Origin: Rhizobiales bacterium Y(2018)
GTDB lineage: Bacteria; Pseudomonadota; Alphaproteobacteria; Rhizobiales; Aestuariivirgaceae
DNA: 64,000 nucleotides
NCBI GenBank assembly: GCA_005502925.1
Contig: SCPD01000014.1
Location: 124,001-188,000 of the forward strand
Direction: 5' to 3'
Shown: piece by piece, positions 17,669-25,346 of the stretch
Position numbering within the stretch: position 1 is the first letter of the stretch
How the letters are laid out: every line of letters begins with the position of its first letter
Program-made: the position numbers and the translations under genes
The notes under the pieces: generated by a model
Database searches by the model: none
Seen by the model: only the letters and a program-made list of their open reading frames with translations
What the model was told of the DNA's origin: nothing

Positions 17669-19189
17669 ATGCAGGCATTCCTCGAATTCCGCGATATCTC
17701 CAAGGCCTATCCGGGTGTGAAGGCGCTGCAGAGCGTGTCCTTCGCGGTGCCCAAAGGCTCGGTGCATGGGCTGATCGGCGAGAATGGCGCCGGCAAATCG
17801 ACCCTCATCCGCATCCTGAGCGGTGACGCCGCCGCCAATACGGGCGAGATCCGCATCGGCGGCGAGGTCCAGCATTACGCCTCGACGCGCGATGCCTATC
17901 ATGCCGGCGTCGCCGTGGTGCATCAGGAATTGCAGCTCGTTCCCGAGCTGACAGTAGCCGAGAACTTACGGCTCGGCCGGTTTCCGGCTTCGGGCGGCGT
18001 CATCAATTTCCGCCACATGTTCGACGATGTCGGCGCCAAACTGCGCGACATCGGCATCGAGACGGATCCGCGCGAGAAGGTGGCGCGGCTGTCGATCGGC
18101 GAAAGGCAGATGATCGAGATCGCCAAGGCGGTGATGATCGATGCAAGGGTGATCGCGCTCGACGAGCCGACCTCATCACTGTCTTCGCGCGAAAGCGAAA
18201 TCCTGTTCAAGCTGATCGAGCGGCTCAAGGCCGAGGGCAAGATCATTCTCTATATCTCGCACCGGCTCGACGAGATCTTCCGGCTGTGCGACGGCTGCAC
18301 GGTGCTGCGCGACGGCAAGCTCGCGGCGCATCACGAAAGCCTGAAAGAGGTCAGCCGCGACCAACTCGTCGCCGAAATGGTCGGGCGTGAGATCGCCGAC
18401 ATATGGGGCTGGCGGCCGCGTGATCTGGGTGAGCCGCGCCTCGTGGTCGATCATCTCGCCGGCGAGAGGCTGAAGCATCCGGCGAGCTTCGCGGCGCGGA
18501 GCGGCGAGATCGTGGGCTTCTTCGGCCTGGTCGGCGCCGGGCGCAGCGAGCTGATGCGCCTCATCTATGGCGCCGATCCGGCACGCCAAGGCAAGGTCAG
18601 CATCGATGGCGAGGAGACGCCGCTCGGCGATCCGCGTAAATCGATCCGCAACGGCATCGTGCTGTGTCCCGAGGACCGCAAATTCGACGGCATCGTCCAG
18701 GGCCGTTCGGTGGCCGAGAACATCACAATTTCGTCCAGCCGGCATTATTCGCCGGGCGGCCTTCTCAATTTCCGCAAGGAAGCCGAGACGGCGGAGAATT
18801 TCATCAAGAGCATGCGCATCCGCACGCCGTCGCGGCGGCAGGACATCGTCAATCTGTCGGGCGGCAATCAGCAGAAGGTCATCCTGGCGCGCTGGCTGTC
18901 GGAGCCTGATGTGAAGGTGCTGATCGTCGATGAGCCGACACGCGGCATCGATGTCGGCGCCAAGGCTGAGATCTACGAGACCTTATACCAGCTGGCGGAG
19001 AAGGGCCTCGCCATCGTCGTCGTCTCCAGCGAGCTGCCGGAAGTGATGGGCATATCCGACCGCGTGATCGTGATGTGCGAGGGCCATATCCGCGCCGAAT
19101 TCACCCGGGCCGATTTCAGCGAGCGCAAGCTTCTGGCGGCCGCTCTTCCCGACCGCAAGGTCGAGCCTGCCGCGAGAGTCGTTCAATGA
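17669..19189 (+). CDS. araG: Sugar ABC transporter ATP-binding protein (AraG-like, tandem ATPase)
   Basis: 506-residue ATPase with two nucleotide-binding domains in tandem, typical of carbohydrate-uptake group 2. The first has GENGAGKST and LSIGERQM. The second is degenerate at Walker A (GLVGAGRSEL) but keeps LSGGNQQK and LIVDEPTRGIDVGAK. ATG at 17669 is preferred over an upstream in-frame GTG at 17654 because it begins the conserved FLEFRDISKAYPGVKAL. It overlaps the permease start by ATGA. Confidence 0.92.
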   Translation: MQAFLEFRDISKAYPGVKALQSVSFAVPKGSVHGLIGENGAGKSTLIRILSGDAAANTGEIRIGGEVQHYASTRDAYHAGVAVVHQELQLVPELTVAENLRLGRFPASGGVINFRHMFDDVGAKLRDIGIETDPREKVARLSIGERQMIEIAKAVMIDARVIALDEPTSSLSSRESEILFKLIERLKAEGKIILYISHRLDEIFRLCDGCTVLRDGKLAAHHESLKEVSRDQLVAEMVGREIADIWGWRPRDLGEPRLVVDHLAGERLKHPASFAARSGEIVGFFGLVGAGRSELMRLIYGADPARQGKVSIDGEETPLGDPRKSIRNGIVLCPEDRKFDGIVQGRSVAENITISSSRHYSPGGLLNFRKEAETAENFIKSMRIRTPSRRQDIVNLSGGNQQKVILARWLSEPDVKVLIVDEPTRGIDVGAKAEIYETLYQLAEKGLAIVVVSSELPEVMGISDRVIVMCEGHIRAEFTRADFSERKLLAAALPDRKVEPAARVVQ

Positions 19190-20139
19190 CCCAAAGCCTG
19201 AAGCGCATCCTCCTCGGCGACTGGGGGCTCGTCGTCCTCTTTATCGTGGCCATGCTCGTCGTGTCGCTGCTGGTGCCCAATTTCATGACCCAGCGCAACA
19301 TGCTGGGATTGCTGCAGTCGGTGGTGACCATCGGCATCGTCGCCTGCACCATGATGTTCTGCCTGGCGTCGCGCGACTTCGATCTCTCGGTCGGTTCGAT
19401 CGTCGCGTTCACCGGCATGGTGGCGGTGATGGCGTCGAACGCCACCGGCTCGATCCTGCTCGGCCTCCTCGCCGCGCTTGCCTGCGGCACTTTCGTCGGC
19501 TTTCTCAACGGCACCGTCATCGCCAAGCTCAAGATCAACGCCCTCATCACCACGCTCGCCACCATGCAGATCGTGCGCGGCCTGGCACTGATCTCGTCCG
19601 ATGGCCGCGCCGTCGGCATCAACGACCCGGGCTTCTATCAGCTGGCGCTCAGCCGGTTCCTCGGCGTTCCGACGCCGATCTGGGTGATGGCGGTCGCCTT
19701 CGCCATATTCGGCTTCCTGCTCAACCGCACCGTATTCGGCCGCAACACGCTCGCGATCGGGGGCAATCCGGAAGCGTCGCGTCTTGCCGGCGTCAATGTC
19801 GACTGGATGCGCATCTGGATCTTCACCCTCCAGGGGCTCGTCTGCGCCGTCGCCGGCATCCTGCTCGCCTCTCGCATCACCTCGGGCCAGCCCAATGCCG
19901 CGATCGGGCTCGAGCTCGCGGTGATCTCAGCCTGTGTGCTGGGCGGTGTGTCGCTTGCCGGCGGGCGCGCCGCGATGACCGGCGTCATCGTCGGCGTGCT
20001 CATCATCGGGGTGGCCGAGAATGTGATGAACCTGCTCAATATCCAGGCCTTCTACCAATATGTGGTCAGGGGCGTGATCCTGCTCATCGCGGTGCTGCTC
20101 GACAATCTGCGCTCGCGCGCGCTGGGACGGCGGGGTTAG
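19186..20139 (+). CDS. araH: Sugar ABC transporter permease (AraH-like)
   Basis: 317-residue inner-membrane permease with 8-10 helices. Family markers are ASRDFDLSVGSIVAFTGMVA, the GGNPEASRLAGVNV loop that contacts the ATPase, and the C-terminal VNMLNI-like region (NVMNLLNIQAFYQYVVRG). The start ATG at 19186 lies inside the araG stop (ATGA), which rules out the longer frame to 19075. Confidence 0.93.
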   Translation: MTQSLKRILLGDWGLVVLFIVAMLVVSLLVPNFMTQRNMLGLLQSVVTIGIVACTMMFCLASRDFDLSVGSIVAFTGMVAVMASNATGSILLGLLAALACGTFVGFLNGTVIAKLKINALITTLATMQIVRGLALISSDGRAVGINDPGFYQLALSRFLGVPTPIWVMAVAFAIFGFLLNRTVFGRNTLAIGGNPEASRLAGVNVDWMRIWIFTLQGLVCAVAGILLASRITSGQPNAAIGLELAVISACVLGGVSLAGGRAAMTGVIVGVLIIGVAENVMNLLNIQAFYQYVVRGVILLIAVLLDNLRSRALGRRG

Positions 20140-20166
20140 CGGATGACAAATTTGGGCCAATCCCTA

Positions 20167-20280
20167 ACCCTCACCCTGAGGTGCCCGGCGCAGCCGGGCC
20201 TCGAAGGGTGGCCGCCGGAAAGGCCTCTGTACCTGGATCATGCTTCGAGGCTCGCTGCGCTCGCACCTCAGCATGAGGGT
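20167..20280. repeat. 114-bp dispersed cruciform repeat, copy 1
   Basis: It begins ACCCTCACCCTGAGG and ends with the near-complement CCTCAGCATGAGGGT. The two ~43-bp arms are inverted copies, and each contains its own small hairpin (GCCCGGC/GCCGGGC and GCGAGC/GCTCGC). Further copies are at 23215 and 54068. The form is that of a REP/BIME-like element common in alphaproteobacterial intergenic DNA. It lies between the permease and enolase genes and could affect mRNA processing there. Confidence 0.85.
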
Positions 20281-20303
20281 ATTTTTATGGATCGTATCTC
20301 AGA

Positions 20304-21479
20304 ATGAAAATTACCGCGATCGAAACGCATGTCGTCAATGCGGAGCTGCGCAACTGGATCTTCGTGCGGGTGCTCACCGACGAGCCCGGCCTCTATGGCT
20401 GGGGCGAGGCGACGCTCGAATGGAAGACACGCGCGGTCGTCGGCGCGGTCGAGGATCTGGCGCCGATCGTGGTCGGGCTCGATCCGCGCGATATCGAGCA
20501 GGCGGTCCGGGCGATGAAGAAGCAGGGCTTCTGGCAGCCGCTCGGCGTCATCGGCACGACGGCGCTGTCGGGCATCGAGATGGCGCTGTGGGACATTTTC
20601 GGCAAATCGGTCGGGCTTCCGGTCTGGCGGCTGCTGGGCGGCAAGGTGCGCGACCGGGTGCCGGTCTATACCCATCTGGGCCTTGGCGAGAAGGATGCCG
20701 TCTATCATTCGATGGACGCGTCCTCGCTGGTCGAGCGCGGCCTCAAGGTGAAGGAAGAGGGCTATCGGGCGATGAAGCTCGTGAATGTGCCCTATACACA
20801 TTATACTGCGACACCTGCGGCCATCGACGGTTTCGTCGACGGCATGCGGCGTTTGCGTGAGGCGGTGGGCGACGAGATCGAGCTGATGGTCGATTTCCAT
20901 GGCCGCTGCGCCTCGGCGGGGGCGGCGCTGGCCTATTTGAGGGCGCTCGAGCCCTTCCGGGTGATGTTCGCGGAGGAGCCGCTGCCGCCCGGCGATATCG
21001 GCTCCTTCAAGGCGATCGCGGAAGCCTCCCCCGTGCCGATCGCCGCCGGCGAGCGCCTGACCTCGGCCCAGGAATTCGCGCCTTATTTCGACGCGCGTGT
21101 GCTCACCGTGGCGCAGCCCGATCTCTGCCATTGCGGCGGCTTCAGCGAGGCACGCCGCATCGCGGCGCTGGCGGAAGTGGCGGGCGCCGGCATCGCGCCG
21201 CATAATCCTCTGGGGCCAATCGCCGGTGTGGCGGCGCTCCATTTCGATATCGCGACGCCCAATTTCATCATCCAGGAAGAAATGACGGGTGCGGTGCCCT
21301 GGTATTTCGAGGTGGTGCAGGGGCCAATCATACGCGTCGACAGCGCCTGGCAAATTCCAGATGCGCCGGGCCTCGGTGTCGAAGTCGATCTCAAGGTGGC
21401 CGCCAGGCATCCCTATAAGCAGGAACCTTTCCCGACACGGGAAGCGAAGATGCCCGACGGCACGATCGTCGATTGGTGA
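20304..21479 (+). CDS. Galactonate dehydratase-like enzyme (enolase superfamily)
   Basis: 391-residue mandelate-racemase/muconate-cycloisomerase fold enzyme. It has an N-terminal capping domain (KITAIETHVVNAELRNWIFVRV) and a barrel domain from ~125. Probable metal ligands are the Asp in DFHGR, the Glu in EEPLPP and the Glu in GERLTS. The catalytic His is likely that of APHNPLGP, as in D-galactonate dehydratases. It would convert a sugar acid such as galactonate to a 2-keto-3-deoxy acid. Enolase-superfamily specificity is hard to call from sequence. It follows the importer across a repeat element and precedes an SDR by nine bases. Confidence 0.82.
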   Translation: MKITAIETHVVNAELRNWIFVRVLTDEPGLYGWGEATLEWKTRAVVGAVEDLAPIVVGLDPRDIEQAVRAMKKQGFWQPLGVIGTTALSGIEMALWDIFGKSVGLPVWRLLGGKVRDRVPVYTHLGLGEKDAVYHSMDASSLVERGLKVKEEGYRAMKLVNVPYTHYTATPAAIDGFVDGMRRLREAVGDEIELMVDFHGRCASAGAALAYLRALEPFRVMFAEEPLPPGDIGSFKAIAEASPVPIAAGERLTSAQEFAPYFDARVLTVAQPDLCHCGGFSEARRIAALAEVAGAGIAPHNPLGPIAGVAALHFDIATPNFIIQEEMTGAVPWYFEVVQGPIIRVDSAWQIPDAPGLGVEVDLKVAARHPYKQEPFPTREAKMPDGTIVDW

Positions 21480-21488
21480 GGATAGAGA

Positions 21489-22256
21489 ATGGTCGCTCGG
21501 CTTCAGGACAAAATCGCGCTCATCACCGGGGCGGCGCGCGGAATCGGCGCGGCGATCGCCGAGGCTTTCGCGGAGGAGGGCGCCAGGCTGGCGCTGATCG
21601 ATCGCGATGCGGCGACGCTGGCGAAGACTGCCGCTAAGATCGGCGGCGATGTGCTTGCCTGCAGGGCCGACGTGGCGAAGCGCGAGGAAGCCGATGCGGC
21701 GGTCGCCCGGGCCATCGAACATTTCGGGAAGGTGGACATCCTCATCAACAATGCCGGCATCAATGTCTATGACGATCCTTTGAAGCTGTCGCAGGAGGAT
21801 TGGCAACGCTGCATGGCGGTCAATCTCGAAGGTCCGTGGAATTTCATCCGGGCGGTGTTGCCGTCGATGCTGGCGCAGAAGCGGGGTGCGATCGTCAATA
21901 TCGCCTCGACCCATGCCTTTTCGATCATTCCCGGCTATTTCCCTTATCCGGTCGCCAAGCATGGCGTCGTGGGCCTCACCCGCTCGCTCGCCATCGACTA
22001 TGCCCCCGAGGGCATCCGCATCAACGCCATCGCGCCCGGCTATATCGACACCGATATCGTCAAGGACTGGTTCGCCACTTTCGCGGATCCGCAAGCGGCA
22101 CGCAAAAAGGTGGAAGACATCATTCCGCTGCGTCGTATCGGCCGGCCGAGGGAAGTGGCGATGGCCGCCGTCTATCTCGCCAGCGATGAGGCGGGCTTCA
22201 GCACCGGCTCGGTGCTCACCATGGATGGCGGCCGCTCGGTCGTCTATCACGATTAA
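21489..22256 (+). CDS. SDR-family dehydrogenase, probable sugar/sugar-acid oxidoreductase
   Basis: 255-residue classical short-chain dehydrogenase. It shows cofactor motif TGAARGIG at residues ~13-20, NNAG near 87 and the active-site Tyr/Lys in YPVAK. Ser is at the expected region in IASTHAFS, and the C-terminus is GSVLTMDGGRSV. Aspartate after strand two (LIDRD) suggests NAD preference. Lying nine bases after a galactonate-dehydratase-like gene, it may oxidise the imported aldose to its lactone, as in oxidative (De Ley-Doudoroff-type) routes. The kinase, aldolase and lactonase are not in the window. Confidence 0.85.
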   Translation: MVARLQDKIALITGAARGIGAAIAEAFAEEGARLALIDRDAATLAKTAAKIGGDVLACRADVAKREEADAAVARAIEHFGKVDILINNAGINVYDDPLKLSQEDWQRCMAVNLEGPWNFIRAVLPSMLAQKRGAIVNIASTHAFSIIPGYFPYPVAKHGVVGLTRSLAIDYAPEGIRINAIAPGYIDTDIVKDWFATFADPQAARKKVEDIIPLRRIGRPREVAMAAVYLASDEAGFSTGSVLTMDGGRSVVYHD

Positions 22257-22328
22257 TTCCAGCCGCCTTGCGATATAGGCTGCAAGTGGCTATTCGACTC
22301 CCGTTCTTGTTCCGGGAGATCGAATTTC

Positions 22329-23177
22329 ATGCCGCAGGATTTCGTCGAAAGCCTTCATGCCGATTATGGCCAGCGCTTCAGCGTGGATGAGGTGCTGTAT
22401 GAAACGCGCACGGCGCACCAGCATCTGGTGATTTTCCGCAATAAGCGCATGGGCCGGGTGCTGGCACTCGACGGCGCGGTGCAGACGACCGAGGCCGACG
22501 AATTCATCTATCACGAGATGCTGGCGCATGTGCCGATTTTCGCCCATGGCGCAGTGCGCAAGGTGCTGATCGTCGGTGTCGGCGACGGCGGCATCGTGCG
22601 CGAAGTCACGCGCCACAAGACCATCGAGGAGATCGTCGCCGTCGAGATCGACCAGGCAGTCATCGACATGTGCCTCGAATATCTGCCGAACCACTCGGCG
22701 GGCTCACTGGACGATCCGCGCCTCAAGCTCGTGATCGCCGACGGGCTGGACTATTTGCGCGATACAGCTGAGAAATTCGATGTGATCCTGTCGGATTCGA
22801 CTGATCCGATCGGTCCCGCCGCTAGCCTGTTCAGCAATGATTTCTATCGCCTGAGCAGCCAGCGGCTGACGGAACGCGGCATCCTTGCGACACAGAATGG
22901 CGTGCCGTTCCTGCAGCCCGACGAGTTGCGCCAGACGGCGAAGAACCTGGCGCAGTCCTTCCCCGACCATCATTTCTTCCATGCCGCGGTGCCAACCTAT
23001 ATCGGCGGCAGCATGAGCTTCGGCTGGGGCGCGATGGACCCGAAAGCGCGCCATGTGCCGGTCGAGACCTTGCGCCAGCGCTTCGCCGCGAGCGATCTCA
23101 AGACGCGCTACTACAATCCCGAGATCCATCAGGCGTCATTCGCGCTGCCGCAATATATGCTCGACCTGATGGCGTAA
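22329..23177 (+). CDS. speE: Spermidine synthase (polyamine aminopropyltransferase)
   Basis: 282-residue cytoplasmic enzyme transferring an aminopropyl group from decarboxylated S-adenosylmethionine to putrescine. It has the beta-stranded N-terminal region (VDEVLYETRTAHQHLVIF) and the nucleotide motif VGVGDGGIVREV. Acidic substrate residues appear in VEIDQAVIDMC and the aspartate motif SDSTDPIGPA. Length is standard. GGGAG lies about eight bases before the ATG. It appears monocistronic, followed by a cruciform repeat. Confidence 0.95.
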   Translation: MPQDFVESLHADYGQRFSVDEVLYETRTAHQHLVIFRNKRMGRVLALDGAVQTTEADEFIYHEMLAHVPIFAHGAVRKVLIVGVGDGGIVREVTRHKTIEEIVAVEIDQAVIDMCLEYLPNHSAGSLDDPRLKLVIADGLDYLRDTAEKFDVILSDSTDPIGPAASLFSNDFYRLSSQRLTERGILATQNGVPFLQPDELRQTAKNLAQSFPDHHFFHAAVPTYIGGSMSFGWGAMDPKARHVPVETLRQRFAASDLKTRYYNPEIHQASFALPQYMLDLMA

Positions 23178-23214
23178 TTTATCCGGCGCAGAGATCCTAT
23201 AAGTACCCTCACCC

Positions 23215-23320
23215 TGAGGTGCCCGGCGAAGCCGGGCCTCGAAGGGTATGCTGCCGTGCTCTCGCTCTATCCTGATGGATGCTTCGAGGCTCGCTTCGCT
23301 CGCACCTCAGCATGAGGGGT
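23215..23320. repeat. Dispersed cruciform repeat, copy 2
   Basis: It has the same outer arms as the copy at 20167 (starts ACCCTCACCCTGAGG, ends CCTCAGCATGAGGGG), with a slightly shorter divergent centre. It lies between the convergent speE and porin genes, where its stems could also act as a bidirectional transcript end. Confidence 0.85.
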
Positions 23321-23344
23321 GGAGAGAGAGTCCGCGCGTGGAGT

Positions 23345-24583
23345 TTACGGAAACCGCAGCCAAGTCGCGAAGAATATCTCGAGGCTGTCGTCATTGCCGA
23401 TGACATGGTCTTCGGTGACGGCATTCTTGTAGTCGACATAGGCGGCACCGGTGCCGAGAGTCAGCTGGCTGACGGGATCCCAATAGAGACCGCCGCCGAA
23501 TCCCATCGCTTCGCCGGCGACTTCATAGTCTTCAATGCCGGCGCCGAGCTCGAGGCGCGTCTGTTCGGTGAGCTGGGCGAGGAAGCCGATGGAGCCGGCC
23601 CAGAACTCGTCATCCGCCGTCAGCGGGCTCAGATTGTTGTAGAAGCTCGATGTGCCTTCGCCCAGAACCGCGCCGGCGGTGATGAGGACACCTTCGGCGA
23701 TGTCCAGTGTGGCGCCGCCGCCCAAGGCCCAGTCATCGGACCCGTGATCGTCGGATTGATAGTAGCCGACGACCTGACCGGTGAAGGGCTTGTTCGTGTA
23801 CATGAGATAGGTCTGGAGCGAGGGAATATCGCTCTTGTCGACCGTCTCGCCTTCCGCATCGGTGATGTCGTCCGGATCCTCGAGCGAGATGGCGGCCGAG
23901 ACTGTCCCCTCGGAATAGGTCAGGCGCATCTGCTCGCTGTAAGGATTCGACATGCCGAAGGAGCTCGTCGGGCCTGAGGCGCCATTCCAGTCCCAGCCCA
24001 CCTGCAAGGCGGAGGTGCTGTCATTGTTGCCGGCCATGAATTCCCAGTTGGGCGCAAATTTCCACCAGCCATAGGCGTAATTGATGCCGACATCCTCGGC
24101 ATAATCGGTGAGATTGCCGCCGCCCGAGGCCTGCAGGCGCAGATAGCCGCCCACTTCGCCGACCGCCGTCTCGGTCTTGCCGGTGATGACGATGCGGCCG
24201 CGCGTCGTGACGTCGAGATTACCGCCGTCCTCCCAGTCCGTATAAAACAGAGCGGCGCGGATTTCGCCGGAGACCGAAACCTCGGCGGCGGGTGCGGCGT
24301 CGGCGGCCGGCAACACCGAAAGCGTGAAGCCCTGGTCGGCTCTCACCCGGTCGGCGGCGCGGCGCGGCACCAGGCTTTCGGAATGTCCCTGACCGTCGCG
24401 GATCGACAGGAGGCTGTAGCCTGACGCCGACTCGGCCTGCGGTTGCCTCTCGAGGTCCCACACGCGCGTCTGCAAGGCGGCGATCTCGCTCTTCAAATTG
24501 CTCAGATCATCTGCCGCGGCGCCAACGGCCATGGCGGCCAAGGCAACCCCGCTCAGAAGCACGTGCTTCCCGAGTTCAGTCAC
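23345..24583 (-). CDS. Alphaproteobacterial porin (rhizobial Omp2b/RopA-like), paralog 1
   Basis: 412-residue outer-membrane beta-barrel. A signal peptide (HVLLSGVALAAMAVGAAA) is followed by a short coiled-coil-like stretch (LSNLKSEIAALQTRVWDLE), typical of peptidoglycan- or trimer-anchoring porin N-termini. The barrel is rich in Gly, Asp and aromatic residues and ends FATWLRFP, with the terminal aromatic-containing motif needed for insertion. The start is GTG at 24583, chosen because GGGGAGGGG lies immediately upstream. It is clearly paralogous to the porins at 40529 and 42214 but the most diverged of the three. Confidence 0.9.
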   Translation of the reverse strand: MTELGKHVLLSGVALAAMAVGAAADDLSNLKSEIAALQTRVWDLERQPQAESASGYSLLSIRDGQGHSESLVPRRAADRVRADQGFTLSVLPAADAAPAAEVSVSGEIRAALFYTDWEDGGNLDVTTRGRIVITGKTETAVGEVGGYLRLQASGGGNLTDYAEDVGINYAYGWWKFAPNWEFMAGNNDSTSALQVGWDWNGASGPTSSFGMSNPYSEQMRLTYSEGTVSAAISLEDPDDITDAEGETVDKSDIPSLQTYLMYTNKPFTGQVVGYYQSDDHGSDDWALGGGATLDIAEGVLITAGAVLGEGTSSFYNNLSPLTADDEFWAGSIGFLAQLTEQTRLELGAGIEDYEVAGEAMGFGGGLYWDPVSQLTLGTGAAYVDYKNAVTEDHVIGNDDSLEIFFATWLRFP

Positions 24584-24675
24584 GGTTTCCCCTCCCCAAC
24601 AGAGATCAAGCACTGCGTTGCGAATTTGATTTGGAATGCCGTCTTCCCCCAAACATGAATCGGGGTCGGACTTAT

Positions 24676-24693
24676 GTTGAACTATCGTTCAAC
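24676..24693. promoter_or_regulatory. Perfect palindrome GTTGAAC-tatc-GTTCAAC upstream of porin 1
   Basis: Seven-base perfect arms lie 93 bases before the porin GTG. The form suits a TetR-type operator, and the half-site GTTGAAC also occurs in the inverted repeat at 12656. Which regulator binds is unknown. Confidence 0.4.
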
Positions 24694-24740
24694 AAGGTGC
24701 AACAGATTTTTTGACGAAAGGGGAGGACGATGTACGTAGC

Positions 24741-25007
24741 TCACTGGCTGGAAACATCTTCTGATTGTGATCTCTCCTCCGGAGTGCGATCCGTATTGCT
24801 TTCACATGTCAGTCCGATGTCCTTCAGGTGGTAAGCGTTCAGCCGATGAAGCTGGGCGAGGTGAGGAGTTTCGTCGCTCGCGTGTGGGCGGGCAAACAAT
24901 GCCCGCAGCAATCGCCGCACCTGGGGGAAGATGGCGGCGATTGCCGGGGCGTCTGCCGGCTCCTTCCGGTCATCGTCACCGGAAGGAGCGTCGCAGGAAC
25001 AGGTCAT
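24741..25007 (-). CDS. DUF1127-containing small protein
   Basis: 88-residue protein. Residues ~28-68 (VRRLLRALF ... LHRLNAYHLKDIGLT) carry the DUF1127 signature, an arginine-rich helical motif ending DIGL. In related alphaproteobacteria DUF1127 proteins affect phosphate and carbon metabolism and RNA turnover. Its ATG lies within the stop of the upstream DUF4242 gene (ATGA), so the two are co-translated. The longer-than-usual acidic N- and C-terminal tails (SGDDDRKEPADAPA; TDRTPEERSQSED) are unusual, since many DUF1127 proteins are only about 45-70 residues. Confidence 0.72.
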   Translation of the reverse strand: MTCSCDAPSGDDDRKEPADAPAIAAIFPQVRRLLRALFARPHASDETPHLAQLHRLNAYHLKDIGLTCESNTDRTPEERSQSEDVSSQ

Positions 25008-25276
25008 AGATAGAAATACGGATCGAGCACGCGGACTTCAGTGATGCGGTCGACCGGCAGGCCATTGAGCTCGGCGACCTTGCGAATGGCTTCCGGCGTC
25101 GGCCCATCATAGACGCAGAAGGTCTTCTTCTTGTCCTGGGTGACATAGGAATGAACCCAGGTGACGCCTTGCTCGGCATTGCGGCCGACCACCTTCAGCG
25201 TGCCTTGGGCGCCTTTGGCGTCCATCGGGATTTCGAGGCCGTTGGGAAAGGTCCGTTCGATGACATAGCGGGGCAT
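25004..25276 (-). CDS. DUF4242 (SCO4226-like nickel-binding) protein
   Basis: 90-residue ferredoxin-fold-like protein. It opens MPRYVIERTFPNGLEIPMD and contains VTWVHSYVTQDKKKTFCVYDGPTPEAIRKVAELNGLPVDRITEV, a clear DUF4242 pattern seen here over the whole length. One structurally studied member binds nickel, but the biological role of the family is unknown. It has no signal peptide. It precedes and overlaps the DUF1127 gene and lies 70 bases downstream of the large LuxR-type regulator on the same strand, so all three may be one operon. Confidence 0.85.
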   Translation of the reverse strand: MPRYVIERTFPNGLEIPMDAKGAQGTLKVVGRNAEQGVTWVHSYVTQDKKKTFCVYDGPTPEAIRKVAELNGLPVDRITEVRVLDPYFYL

Positions 25277-25346
25277 GGGGAAACTCCTTGTGGGTGGACG
25301 GCCAAACCCTAACCGTGCCGCTTAAGCTCCACATCGGGAGGTCTCC

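Noticed and set aside
20268-22250. Long open frame antisense to the enolase and SDR genes
   Set aside because: It is fully explained by high GC codon bias of the two genes on the other strand, which have clear active-site motifs. The antisense product is Arg/His/Asp-rich with no domain.
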